Shown: one piece after another, positions 16,916 to 24,813 of the stretch
Numbering within the stretch: the first letter of the stretch is position 1
How the letters are laid out: every line of letters begins with the position of its first letter
IMG/VR virus record: IMGVR_UViG_3300025168_000415
Span: 1-30,328 of that record
Strand: one strand, 5' to 3'
Source: a virus
DNA: 30,328 bases
The notes under the pieces: generated by a model
Seen by the model: only the letters and a program-made list of their open reading frames with translations
Database searches by the model: none
Told to the model about the DNA's origin: nothing
Position numbers and translations under genes: made by a program

Positions 16916-18454
16916 ATGGCATTAATAGAAGATCAACCACTGCCGACTACTATAGAAGACGTGAACATAGCTGCCTTTACTCCAGATATAAACAAGGTAA
17001 CTTCACAGTTTGCAGAATTCTATGGTGCTCCATCAGCAGCAACAACACCGGCAGGACCAGGTGCACCAGCGTTACCGGTTGCAGTTCCTGCATTCAGTGG
17101 ACCAACACAAACAATAACAGGCCCATCAGGAGACCAGTTTTCAGTAGGACCTACAGGAATAACTCCTTTAACTCCATCAGTAGCATCACCAGCAGCAGCA
17201 GCAGTATCAGCAGGAGCAGCTCCTTTTGATATCAATGCGTTCATGGAAAGTTCAGTTCCTTCAGTGGATCCAAACGCTTACGCTCTCGCACTAGAGCAAC
17301 AGCTGGCTACACTGGGAGAGACTGAAGACTTTGTAGCAGGTGAGTTAGCAGGGGAAACAGTAAGAAGAGAATCAGAGATACAAGATGAGCTAGCTATACA
17401 GCAAGCTTCATTGGAGGCAATGTACGCTCCTAGATATGATGAGCTAGAGAGGGGACTATTAAGGGCGCAAGAATCAGCAGCGTTTGGTTCAGCAGCAGCT
17501 GGATCAGTAAGAGGAAGCAGAGCAGCACAGAAACAAGTAGACCTATCACAACAGGCAGCTCAAGCAGAGCAAGCCTTGGCAGCAGAACAAGGTATGCAAT
17601 TAAGATTAATAGAAGCAGAGTTAAGAGGAGAACCTGATGCAGTACTAGATGCTTTAAAAGATAGGGTGTCCTCTTTAAGTACTACAAGACAACAGCTACA
17701 GACACAGATGGTATTAGCTGAAGAAGAGCTACTAGGAATACAAGCAACTATAGCAGCTGAAGTACAAGAAAAGCAGTTGCAAATGCACCTGGATTACTTA
17801 GCGGATCGAGGTTTAACGATGGATCCGTTCACTGGGGAGACAGTAACTAGCTTGGTGGGACAAGAGATGAAATCTAACTTAGCATTACAAGATGCTCAGA
17901 CAGCAGAAATATATGCGCAACTACAACAACCAGACTTACAGGTTGAATATTTTAATGACGAAATGGGAAACACATACGCTAACCTGGTTGACTTAAAGAC
18001 AGGGACGTTAGAAACAATAGAGTTAGGAAGGCTTAACGCAGCACAGAAGTGGGCTATAGAAGCTTTGAATGCACCAGTGATGTCAGGTTATGGAGGATCT
18101 GGTGGAACAGTTACAGAAGGCTTAGATCTAGATGATGTAGCTAAAGCGCTAATAAAAGAAGGAGAAACTATTGGCTCTTTATATAGTAGTATAAAGTCAG
18201 GAGGAGAACTTTCTAAGGAGCTTTCTAGTATGGGGTTAACATCAAGTCAAAAGGAGGAAGTCATGAACACTATGTTTGAAATGGAAAAGACTATGAGTTC
18301 ATCTTATTATGACGTGAAAGCTACAACGGAAGCATTAAAAGAGGGTGTGGGTAATTTAGCGGGTATGTACGGGAATGTATTGGCTCCATATGCAAAGGAT
18401 GTAAGTCTTGGGGATGCAGCTAAAGGTTTCTTTGGCGGGTTGTTTGGATTTTAA
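16916..18454 (+). CDS. Coiled-coil ejection (internal virion) protein
   Basis: A 512-aa protein. Residues 1-105 are rich in Pro, Ala and Gly, and much of the rest (about 120-290) is long helix with many Gln, Glu and Ala. After a small beta segment (about 335-365, QVEYFNDEMGNTYANLV) another helical part follows. The position after nozzle and fibre and before a 985-aa protein matches ejection proteins of podoviruses, which are packed inside the head and released into the cell to carry DNA across the envelope. Confidence 0.6.
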   Translation: MALIEDQPLPTTIEDVNIAAFTPDINKVTSQFAEFYGAPSAATTPAGPGAPALPVAVPAFSGPTQTITGPSGDQFSVGPTGITPLTPSVASPAAAAVSAGAAPFDINAFMESSVPSVDPNAYALALEQQLATLGETEDFVAGELAGETVRRESEIQDELAIQQASLEAMYAPRYDELERGLLRAQESAAFGSAAAGSVRGSRAAQKQVDLSQQAAQAEQALAAEQGMQLRLIEAELRGEPDAVLDALKDRVSSLSTTRQQLQTQMVLAEEELLGIQATIAAEVQEKQLQMHLDYLADRGLTMDPFTGETVTSLVGQEMKSNLALQDAQTAEIYAQLQQPDLQVEYFNDEMGNTYANLVDLKTGTLETIELGRLNAAQKWAIEALNAPVMSGYGGSGGTVTEGLDLDDVAKALIKEGETIGSLYSSIKSGGELSKELSSMGLTSSQKEEVMNTMFEMEKTMSSSYYDVKATTEALKEGVGNLAGMYGNVLAPYAKDVSLGDAAKGFFGGLFGF

Positions 18455-18469
18455 TAACATAAAAATGTA

Positions 18470-21427
18470 ATGGGAAAATATGATTACTTAAAGAAGCTTA
18501 CTCCTAGTACTTCGACCTCGGCTCCTTCGGCCAGCAAGTCCACAGGAAAATATGATTACTTAAAAAAGCTTACTCCTAGTACTTCAACCAGCAATGCAAC
18601 GGATAAGTATGGTTACTTAAAAGACCTTGCTTCTGGTAGTGGTTCTTATACTAATTTAGCGTACGAGAAAGAGAGAGGTATCTTTGAGGGAAACTTTCTT
18701 GAGAAGATAATAGATTTCTTTCAGATCCCAGAGTATGGACTTTCGGGATATAGGTATCCTGAATCTGGTGGAATCTGGGAAGCTATCAAGGGGGCCAAGC
18801 TGCCTTCTGAGATTACAGGAACTACGGGAGCTGAAGGCCTTGCCATGGATATAGCTGGAGATCCTCTTACTTATTTAACTGGAGGACTTACAACTTTAGG
18901 TAAAGCTGCATTAAAAAAGACTGCATTAGGAACTGCTAAAAAGTTTGCACCAAAGGTAGGGAAGAAGATAGGACAGGAGCTTGTTGAGAAAACAGTTAAG
19001 GAAGCTGCGCCACTAGCTACAACTCTTGGTAAGCAAGCAGAGCTGGGGCAAAGAGCGCTTGTAAATCTAGGTATTCCTTTTACTGGTCTATCTGTCCCTA
19101 TAATAAAAGGAGAAAAAATATTAAAAGGATTAACAAAGGCGGGTGATGTATTCAAAGGAACAAAACTAGGAACAGGTTTAGAAAAGGCTTTTGGTTTAGT
19201 GCCAGCTACAGGAAAGATAGGAACTGAGGCGATAGAACAACAAGCTACAATAAACAAATCCATACAAGAGGCTAAAAAACTAATGAAACGTAAGCAGAAA
19301 GTAGTGGACGGAATGGCAGTAGAAGTACTTGAACAATATATTAGGAGAGGAGACAAGCTGAGCAAGGAGGACTTTGATGCTTTTGGTAGAAACGTCAGGC
19401 AATATGCAGCTGCTATTGGAACTGAAGTTAAACCAGCTTATGAAGTCATGTCTAGTGTAGCGACAAAACTATTTGATGATTTAAAACCAGTGGCCAAGGA
19501 GATCAAACTTGCAGCAGAGGAGATCATCCCCTTAACTTCACGGTTGGCAGGGAAAGGGTTTACTAATGTTCCTATAGAGAAATCAACTAAGGGTCCTCGG
19601 ATAGCAGGAAAAGAACTAGGAGGATTACAGAGCTTAGAGAAACTATCTGGAGGTTCCAAGATTGGGGGCAAGATTGCTATAACAGGTAAGACTGAAGGGA
19701 GAATTGTTACTACTGGTCAGAAAGTAGTTAGGATAAAGGATGATTGGTATGACAGCACTGCGGCAGCTAAGATAAAAAATCTTATAAACAAGCAAGGTGT
19801 ATTAGAGTCAGAGCTAAAGACAAACCCAAGTGCAGCAGCTAAGGCTAGACTTCAGTATATAGAGGACGAACTAGGAGCTTTAATGAGTACAGGGATGAAA
19901 CGTACAGGAGCTTCTTCAAGTGAAGTGAATACAGCGCTTCGGAAAGTAGGACAAGATCCTATGTATAGTGAAGATATTTTTCAAGAGATGTTTGCTACAG
20001 CTTCAGGAGCTGGTAAAGCTGCGGTACGGAAAGAGGCAGCGGAGGTATTGAAAAACACACCTGGTCTTTTAGTGAAGATTCCTGAAGGGGGAATCCCTAA
20101 AGGACTTGTTAAGGTTGACCTCCCTGATCTTAAAGGATATGCAACTACACCTGTAATAGCCAAAGCTCTTAACGAAACATATACTAGCTACAGTTCTTTG
20201 GGTGCAGTAGAAGATACGTTCCGTGCCTGGAACACTGCACAAAATCATTTAAAAGGTGTTCTTACTTATGTGAATATAGCTTTCCATGCTAGGAATGTTG
20301 TAAGTAATCTTTGGATGTCTGTCATTGGCGGATTAAAAAGTCCAATTAGTTTTACTAAGGGATATACAATTAGTGCAAAGGCTAACAAGCTAAAGAAGAA
20401 AGGATTGTCAGGAGAAAAATTATATAAAGCTTTAGGTACAGATGGGAAGTATTATAAGGAGGCAGTAGAAGCAGGGCTTGGTGGAACAGGTGCTTTCTAT
20501 GGGGATCTAGAAAAGACTTTCTCTAAGAAGAATTTTGTATATGAATACACAGGGAAAGCTGGTGCGTATCTAGAAGATTCAGCCAAGCTTGGACTGTATA
20601 TAGATAAAAGGAAACAAGGGTTCTCTCCTTTTTCAGCTGCACAAGAAGTTAGAAAATACTTGTTTGATTACACAGATCTAACAGACGTTGAAAGAATATT
20701 GTTTAAAAGTGTTATGCCTTTTTATACCTGGTCAAGAAAGAACATCCCGTTACAGGTTGGAATGTTGATAACTAAACCTGGTACTGTTACCGTTTTAGAT
20801 AAAGCAAAGAAGGCGGTAGAGAGTATGGTTGAAGGAGAACCACTAGACCCATCTCTTTTACCTGAATGGATGCAGGAAGGGTTTAATCTTTACTTAGGAG
20901 AAAATGAAGATGGACTTAAAAACTACTTATCTTTAAATGGGTTCTTGCCTACAGTTTCTTTAGGAGAACTGGATGATCCACTTGGTGTTGTTTTTAGGGG
21001 GATAACTCCACTGTTAAAAACTCCTTTAGAGTTGGTTAATAACTACGATTTCTTTTTTAAGAAACAGATAAGGGAATATGAAGGGCAAAGAAAACCTGTC
21101 TTTGGTATGGACATTCCTTTGCTTTCAACTCCTGAAGGAAGAAAGATTTTAGATTTAGTTAGACCAATCAAAGATGTAGAAGCGCTTTTAGGTTTGGATG
21201 AGTTTGCTAACGATCGTACTAAGGTTTCAAGATTAATAAAATATATAGGAGGACTTAACATTAAGAATTACTCAGAGGAAAATCAGATAAAGTCTTTTAA
21301 CTATGGCATCAGGGATAAGATTTTTCAGCTTAAGAAAGCTATTAAAAAGGAGAGCGACAATGAAGCGATGGTGGCTGAGTTACAGATCTTACTAGATAAG
21401 CTAGAAGATTCAATTATTGAAACCTAA
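18470..21427 (+). CDS. Large ejection protein, 985 aa
   Basis: A long, Lys- and Ala-rich helical protein. The N-terminus has two near-perfect copies of GKYDYLKKLTPSTSTS and a third degenerate one (KYGYLKDL). Around residues 710-760, the segment DYTDLTDVERILFKS, followed by PFYTWSRKNIPLQ, resembles the domain of large polyvalent and ejection proteins (LPD38 type; recognised from pattern only). It is the last gene of the virion block and probably works together with the 512-aa protein to form a conduit for DNA. Confidence 0.6.
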   Translation: MGKYDYLKKLTPSTSTSAPSASKSTGKYDYLKKLTPSTSTSNATDKYGYLKDLASGSGSYTNLAYEKERGIFEGNFLEKIIDFFQIPEYGLSGYRYPESGGIWEAIKGAKLPSEITGTTGAEGLAMDIAGDPLTYLTGGLTTLGKAALKKTALGTAKKFAPKVGKKIGQELVEKTVKEAAPLATTLGKQAELGQRALVNLGIPFTGLSVPIIKGEKILKGLTKAGDVFKGTKLGTGLEKAFGLVPATGKIGTEAIEQQATINKSIQEAKKLMKRKQKVVDGMAVEVLEQYIRRGDKLSKEDFDAFGRNVRQYAAAIGTEVKPAYEVMSSVATKLFDDLKPVAKEIKLAAEEIIPLTSRLAGKGFTNVPIEKSTKGPRIAGKELGGLQSLEKLSGGSKIGGKIAITGKTEGRIVTTGQKVVRIKDDWYDSTAAAKIKNLINKQGVLESELKTNPSAAAKARLQYIEDELGALMSTGMKRTGASSSEVNTALRKVGQDPMYSEDIFQEMFATASGAGKAAVRKEAAEVLKNTPGLLVKIPEGGIPKGLVKVDLPDLKGYATTPVIAKALNETYTSYSSLGAVEDTFRAWNTAQNHLKGVLTYVNIAFHARNVVSNLWMSVIGGLKSPISFTKGYTISAKANKLKKKGLSGEKLYKALGTDGKYYKEAVEAGLGGTGAFYGDLEKTFSKKNFVYEYTGKAGAYLEDSAKLGLYIDKRKQGFSPFSAAQEVRKYLFDYTDLTDVERILFKSVMPFYTWSRKNIPLQVGMLITKPGTVTVLDKAKKAVESMVEGEPLDPSLLPEWMQEGFNLYLGENEDGLKNYLSLNGFLPTVSLGELDDPLGVVFRGITPLLKTPLELVNNYDFFFKKQIREYEGQRKPVFGMDIPLLSTPEGRKILDLVRPIKDVEALLGLDEFANDRTKVSRLIKYIGGLNIKNYSEENQIKSFNYGIRDKIFQLKKAIKKESDNEAMVAELQILLDKLEDSIIET
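18473..18592 (+). repeat. Tandem 72-bp-spaced coding repeat
   Basis: The DNA for GKYDYLKKLTPSTST occurs at 18473 and again at 18545, with very few base changes, and a third more diverged copy starts near 18602. High identity in silent positions suggests a recent duplication inside the gene. Confidence 0.75.
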
Positions 21428-21443
21428 ACTATAATTTAACCAA
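21424..21443 (+). promoter_or_regulatory. Intergenic element CTATAATTTAACCAA, copy 1
   Basis: Nineteen of 20 bases match 22809-22828. TATAAT at 21430-21435 lies 14 bases before the GTG start of the protease gene. No good -35 hexamer is present at 17 bases. It may be a late promoter using only a -10-like box, or a translation-start signal. Confidence 0.4.
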
Positions 21444-21449
21444 TCTTAC

Positions 21450-22091
21450 GTGATAGTAGCTGATTACTTAGACTATGATACGGCAGAAGTATGGGACCAG
21501 GGGAAGAGTATAACATGTACAGCACATGCATTCTTCACGTTACTAGCTGAGCACATACAACAGGACACAGGGAAAGAAGTAGAGTTTGATTTTCAAGAAC
21601 ACTTTGATTATATGGAAAGATATAGAGAGGCAGCTAAGATTGTGCGAGGAGACAAGACTATAAAGAAAAGGAGAATAGAGGCTTTATGCATACTGGCTGA
21701 GAGTACAGGGTTCCTAACTAAGACAGGCGAACGAGTTGCAATAAAGAAGTATAGACGTTGTCCATTTCTTAAAAACTTTAAATTCCTATGCAAGACTTTA
21801 CAAAACACTGGGCCTCTTATCTTTGCAGTACACAGGTACAGCGGTCACAAACTAAACCCAAAGAATACAGACATAGTAGACCCCGTGAAAGCAGGAGCAA
21901 AAAAGAAAAAGATGGGACATGCAATGATGATTAGAGGATTCGATAGGCAGTCTCAACTGTTCAAGTTCCAGAACTCTTGGGGGAAAGAAGACTCAATAAA
22001 GTACATGCCGTTCGATGTCTTTAAAGATATAGTTATGTATGCCTACATAATAGAAGGTGTATATATAGTTACTAAACCACAAACAAAATGA
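21450..22091 (+). CDS. Papain-like (family C1) cysteine protease
   Basis: A 213-aa protein with the catalytic layout of papain. Q17 and C23 are in QGKSITCTAHAFF, H157 is in GHAMMIRGFD, and N175 is in FQNSWG, the classic NSWG signature. It begins with GTG; the first in-frame ATG is after the catalytic cysteine, so GTG is needed. It has no signal peptide. The gene overlaps the M23 peptidase by ATGA. Genuine C1 proteases are uncommon in phages, unlike CHAP or NlpC/P60 lysins. It could act on peptidoglycan peptides, virion proteins or host proteins. Confidence 0.8.
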   Translation: MIVADYLDYDTAEVWDQGKSITCTAHAFFTLLAEHIQQDTGKEVEFDFQEHFDYMERYREAAKIVRGDKTIKKRRIEALCILAESTGFLTKTGERVAIKKYRRCPFLKNFKFLCKTLQNTGPLIFAVHRYSGHKLNPKNTDIVDPVKAGAKKKKMGHAMMIRGFDRQSQLFKFQNSWGKEDSIKYMPFDVFKDIVMYAYIIEGVYIVTKPQTK

Positions 22092-22606
22092 TTACATGCA
22101 GTGTTCAAAACACAGGAATGTTTAACGGAGTATGGGTTCAAAAACGCCCAAGGATAACTCAGTACTTTGGAGAGAACCCACAAATATATTCTAAGTTTAA
22201 AATGAAAGGACATAACGGCATAGACTATGGTGTGCCAGTTGGTACAAAAGTCTTTGCTCCTATGGATGGTATAGCTAAAGTTAAAGACTCAGGTGTAGAA
22301 GGTTACGGTTTACATGTTAAGATTCGTAATGAGTTTAAAGCAGCCGAGATGGTGATAGCTCATCTAAGCCGAGCAAGTGTAGTGAATGGAAGTAGGATCA
22401 GTGCTGGAGATCTAATCGGCTACAGTGGGAACACAGGCTTCTCAACAGGTCCTCACGTACATGAAGGCTTCAGACTTCTAAAGCCAAACGAGGGGAACAT
22501 ATATACCTGGCAAGTTTTAAACTATGACAACGGGTATCTGGGGTACATTGATTATATTGAGTGGGTAGTATGTTGGAAGGGAACGTTAGTTAAAAATACT
22601 TTATAA
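22088..22606 (+). CDS. M23 (LytM-type) zinc metallopeptidase, likely endolysin
   Basis: A 172-aa protein. The M23 zinc site is complete: H42 and D46 in GHNGIDYG, H92 in AHLSR, and the H-x-H pair 123/125 in GPHVHEG. These enzymes cut peptidoglycan cross-bridges or stems. There is no signal peptide and no separate binding domain, so release through the holin encoded nearby is likely. ATGA overlap with the protease gene suggests coupled translation. Confidence 0.85.
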   Translation: MITCSVQNTGMFNGVWVQKRPRITQYFGENPQIYSKFKMKGHNGIDYGVPVGTKVFAPMDGIAKVKDSGVEGYGLHVKIRNEFKAAEMVIAHLSRASVVNGSRISAGDLIGYSGNTGFSTGPHVHEGFRLLKPNEGNIYTWQVLNYDNGYLGYIDYIEWVVCWKGTLVKNTL

Positions 22607-22620
22607 TTTAATAATAATAT

Positions 22621-22812
22621 ATGGATGAAGCTACAAAACAAAAGATCATGGAGCTAATACCGCTTCTTGATAACGAGCTGCTAAATAACCTACTTAATGA
22701 TGACGCTTACGCTGAAGACTTTGGGTACAGGGTTAGATGGAATTTAATTAATGACGCTGAGCTAGTCTTCGTTAATCAGTTAGCTGATAAGTTAGCAACG
22801 CTTAAAAACTAA
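22621..22812 (+). CDS. Small acidic protein of the lysis region
   Basis: A 63-aa acidic protein, rich in Leu, Asn and Asp, predicted to be helical (ELIPLLDNELLNNLLND). It lies between the M23 and holin-like genes, with TATAAT at 22602-22607 just before it. It has no membrane segment. Possible roles include lysis regulation, but the family is unknown. Confidence 0.6.
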   Translation: MDEATKQKIMELIPLLDNELLNNLLNDDAYAEDFGYRVRWNLINDAELVFVNQLADKLATLKN

Positions 22813-22828
22813 TCTATAATTTAACCAA
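22809..22828 (+). promoter_or_regulatory. Intergenic element CTATAATTTAACCAA, copy 2
   Basis: Matches 21424-21443 in 19 of 20 bases. TATAAT at 22815-22820 lies 15 bases before the holin ATG, with a weak TTAGCA 17 bases upstream of it. The position relative to the start codon is almost the same as in the first copy. Confidence 0.4.
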
Positions 22829-22834
22829 ATTATT

Positions 22835-23026
22835 ATGGCTAAAAAGAAATGCAAACCTGTATGGAAAAGTAAGACCATGTGGTTTAACGCTATCACTCTT
22901 GCATTAGGAGTGTTAGAAATTATCAATGGAGTTTACCTAGTAGACTCACAACAATTACTGTTGATAAACGGTGTAGGTAACTTACTTCTTAGGTACGTTA
23001 CAAATACAGGTGTTGTCTTAAAGTAA
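22835..23026 (+). CDS. Holin-like small membrane protein
   Basis: A 63-aa protein with a basic N-terminus, W-K-S-K-T-M-W-F-N entering a hydrophobic segment (16-34), and a second one (41-53) reading LLLINGVGNLLLRYVT. The same order of motifs (K-S-K-T-x-W-F-N, then INGVGN-LLRY-T) is common in small phage proteins annotated as holins or holin-like. Its position after the M23 gene at the end of the rightward operon supports a role in lysis. Confidence 0.6.
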   Translation: MAKKKCKPVWKSKTMWFNAITLALGVLEIINGVYLVDSQQLLLINGVGNLLLRYVTNTGVVLK

Positions 23027-23059
23027 AATATAATAGTAGTATTTGTCATTGCGTAGTCT

Positions 23060-23088
23060 TTGACTAGGTATACCAAGTATGCTATACA
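23060..23088 (+). promoter_or_regulatory. Rightward promoter 1 in the convergent gap
   Basis: TTGACT at 23060-23065 and TATACA at 23083-23088 are 17 bases apart, with TGC before the -10. It points towards the 3' ends of the leftward operon, where no rightward gene exists. Confidence 0.55.
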
Positions 23089-23095
23089 ATATTAA

Positions 23096-23125
23096 TTGAC
23101 AGGGAAAAGAAATTTTTCTTAGAAT
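23096..23125 (+). promoter_or_regulatory. Rightward promoter 2 in the convergent gap
   Basis: A perfect TTGACA at 23096-23101 and TAGAAT at 23120-23125 are 18 bases apart. The expected start point, near 23132, coincides with the first base pair of the structured RNA that follows. Confidence 0.6.
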
Positions 23126-23131
23126 GAGGCT

Positions 23132-23203
23132 CGGAAAGCACTGGTCACTGTTGGTCCCTCAACTCACTGAATCTGGACTACAACAACACAGCGGTGCTTT
23201 TCG
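23132..23203 (+). ncRNA. Candidate structured small RNA
   Basis: The segment folds on paper into a compact structure. An outer stem pairs 23133-23143 with 23192-23202 (11 bp, two G-U). Inside, 23149-23153 pairs with 23184-23188 (TGTTG/CAACA) and 23154-23157 with 23175-23178 (GTCC/GGAC), leaving a 5-base bulge and a 17-base loop. It lies in a gap between converging operons, downstream of two promoters and without a reading frame. It could be a regulatory RNA, an antisense RNA to the leftward operon, or simply a terminator, although a T-run is missing. Confidence 0.5.
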
Positions 23204-23208
23204 TGTAT

Positions 23209-23397
23209 CTATTTCCATCTCTTAAGTCCTATCTTATATGTTTTGTTCGGTGTGTGTAGACCTTTAAACTTAGTCTTACGCCATTCTATTTCTTCTTTAG
23301 CAGTTATGTCTCCCTTCTTTGCTGCACGCTCTAGGATCTCTTGGTAGCTTAAGTTGTTTTTGTTCTTGGGCTTTTTGTTGTAATCTTTTTTTGGCAT
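23209..23397 (-). CDS. 62-aa basic protein, last gene of the leftward operon
   Basis: Lys-rich, with SYQEILERAAKKGDITAKEEIEWRK as a helical centre (landmark near residues 17-41). It overlaps the RuvC-like gene by 49 bases in the -1 frame. An A-AAA-AAG slippery heptamer lies in the overlap, so it may be made as a C-terminal extension of the resolvase as well as, or instead of, from its own ATG. Confidence 0.6.
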   Translation of the reverse strand: MPKKDYNKKPKNKNNLSYQEILERAAKKGDITAKEEIEWRKTKFKGLHTPNKTYKIGLKRWK

Positions 23398-23840
23398 TTT
23401 TTATTAGGTTTTTTTTTGCTAGTAGCTATGAGGTAGTAGTCACAAAACATTATACAATCTAGGACGTGTTCGCTTTCTATCTCTGGGTACTGGTCTTTAT
23501 AGAACAGCGCTATCTCTTTCTTCTTAGCATTACCTTTTCCAAGAACAACTTTCTTACAGGTAGCATCTTGTACCTCTATCGTAAGTATATCTTTAAACTC
23601 TGCCGCAGCTTCTATCACTCCAATCATTTTACCATGTGACATTATCACGTTGTAATGTCTAGTAGGATATGGAATTAAAATAAGATCAGGTCGCCACAAG
23701 TTTATTAAATGTTTAACGTAAGTCTGTAATCCTAAAAGACTTTTCTTGTACTGATACTCTTCGGAGAACTCTAGCTCTTGGTCGATCATTACGGCCACGC
23801 CACAGGTTACTCCTAAATCAATTGATAGTATTGTGAACAT
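23349..23840 (-). CDS. RuvC-like Holliday-junction resolvase
   Basis: A 163-aa RNase H-fold protein. Motif one is ILSIDLGVTCGVAV with D8. The central segment KKVVLGKGNAKKKEI (about 96-110) is highly typical of RuvC, and the last motif is ESEHVLDCI with E124 and D128. The second acidic residue expected after the third strand is not evident: the segment reads LILIPYPTR where many have an IE-x-P pattern. It would resolve branched DNA for packaging or recombination. Starts nine bases downstream of a small membrane-protein gene. Confidence 0.75.
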   Translation of the reverse strand: MFTILSIDLGVTCGVAVMIDQELEFSEEYQYKKSLLGLQTYVKHLINLWRPDLILIPYPTRHYNVIMSHGKMIGVIEAAAEFKDILTIEVQDATCKKVVLGKGNAKKKEIALFYKDQYPEIESEHVLDCIMFCDYYLIATSKKKPNKKCQKKITTKSPRTKTT

Positions 23841-23846
23841 ATAAGT

Positions 23847-23969
23847 TTAAAGTATAACTGAAATAATTTTAAGCCAAACTACCTCAAGTAAATAGAATAA
23901 CCTGAGTAAGATTTCCAAAGCAATTAATACTGCCACAACTTTTGCAAAGAAAGTGAGTGCGTTTTTCAT
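23847..23969 (-). CDS. 40-aa hydrophobic membrane protein
   Basis: A short gene that fits exactly between the exonuclease stop (23977) and the resolvase start (23840). The protein is almost wholly hydrophobic (FFAKVVAVLIALEILLRLF and VVWLKIISVIL), with two basic residues at the start, so it should span the membrane once. The tight spacing on both sides supports a real gene. Function unknown. Confidence 0.55.
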   Translation of the reverse strand: MKNALTFFAKVVAVLIALEILLRLFYLLEVVWLKIISVIL

Positions 23970-23976
23970 AGTGTTT

Positions 23977-24813
23977 TTATTTAAAGGCTTCTGAGTATTT
24001 CTTTATATCTATTAGTTCTTCTACTGTATAGCCGGGTTCAACGCCCTGCCTTTGAAGAATCAAATCTTTATATCCGCTATAGTTAATAGCCCAAGGATGA
24101 CCACTAATTACTTTCTGATTAGCCCTAGCTTTTTTAACTTCTGATTTAGATACCTTTGTCCAATCAATCTGACTAGCCGGTATCTTGTATAGGTATTCAG
24201 GTTCAGGTTCTTGACTAGGCAGAACATGATTTGTGTATAGGTCTTGCCATCTTTGGTAGGTATCGTGCAAATTAAATCCATAATCCCCACAAAGAAACTG
24301 CTTCTCATTTATTCTATGTAGTGTGAACTCAAACATCTTCCCGTTCCCACGCTCCATATAGAATAGCTTTCCTTTATCCTGATCTAATGCGTCCATGTAG
24401 ATAGCAAGCTGCTTCAAGTAAGACTCCCTAGCTTTGCCCTGTTCTAACTGTTTTTGCTGCCAATACCCGTAAAAGGTTTTCACCTCTATGGGATAGCCAT
24501 CTACATGTAGTGCATCTATATATCCAGAGATAGGAACTCCTAACCTATCCATTCGTATTCGTATTTGATCCTCGCTCTTCTGAACTTCACCAGCTCCAAT
24601 CCACTGTTCTACTAAGGCTTCTTCCATCATCTTCCCTGCGTTCATTAACACTTGGGCCTCAGCCTTTATAGGGTTGGTTGGTTTAGTTCCCTTCCATCGG
24701 TGATAGATTTCAAAGAGCATTGTCTCTGACTCACTAGCCCAGAAGGTATCCTTCTTCTTGTCCCTAATCCTAGGTGACTCAAGTATCTTTCTTGTTTGAT
24801 TAATTAAGCTCAT
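23977..24813 (-). CDS. PD-(D/E)XK exonuclease, RecB/Cas4-like
   Basis: A 278-aa protein. The nuclease core has E64/E65, D100 in GYID, E110-V-K112 (IEVKTFYG) and the Q135-x3-Y139 motif (KQLAIYM), in the order expected for RecB-family and Cas4-like exonucleases. No Cas4-type cysteine cluster is seen. Beside an SSB and a resolvase it probably processes DNA ends in phage recombination. Its ATG overlaps the end of the upstream 58-aa gene by 14 bases. Confidence 0.8.
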   Translation of the reverse strand: MSLINQTRKILESPRIRDKKKDTFWASESETMLFEIYHRWKGTKPTNPIKAEAQVLMNAGKMMEEALVEQWIGAGEVQKSEDQIRIRMDRLGVPISGYIDALHVDGYPIEVKTFYGYWQQKQLEQGKARESYLKQLAIYMDALDQDKGKLFYMERGNGKMFEFTLHRINEKQFLCGDYGFNLHDTYQRWQDLYTNHVLPSQEPEPEYLYKIPASQIDWTKVSKSEVKKARANQKVISGHPWAINYSGYKDLILQRQGVEPGYTVEELIDIKKYSEAFK

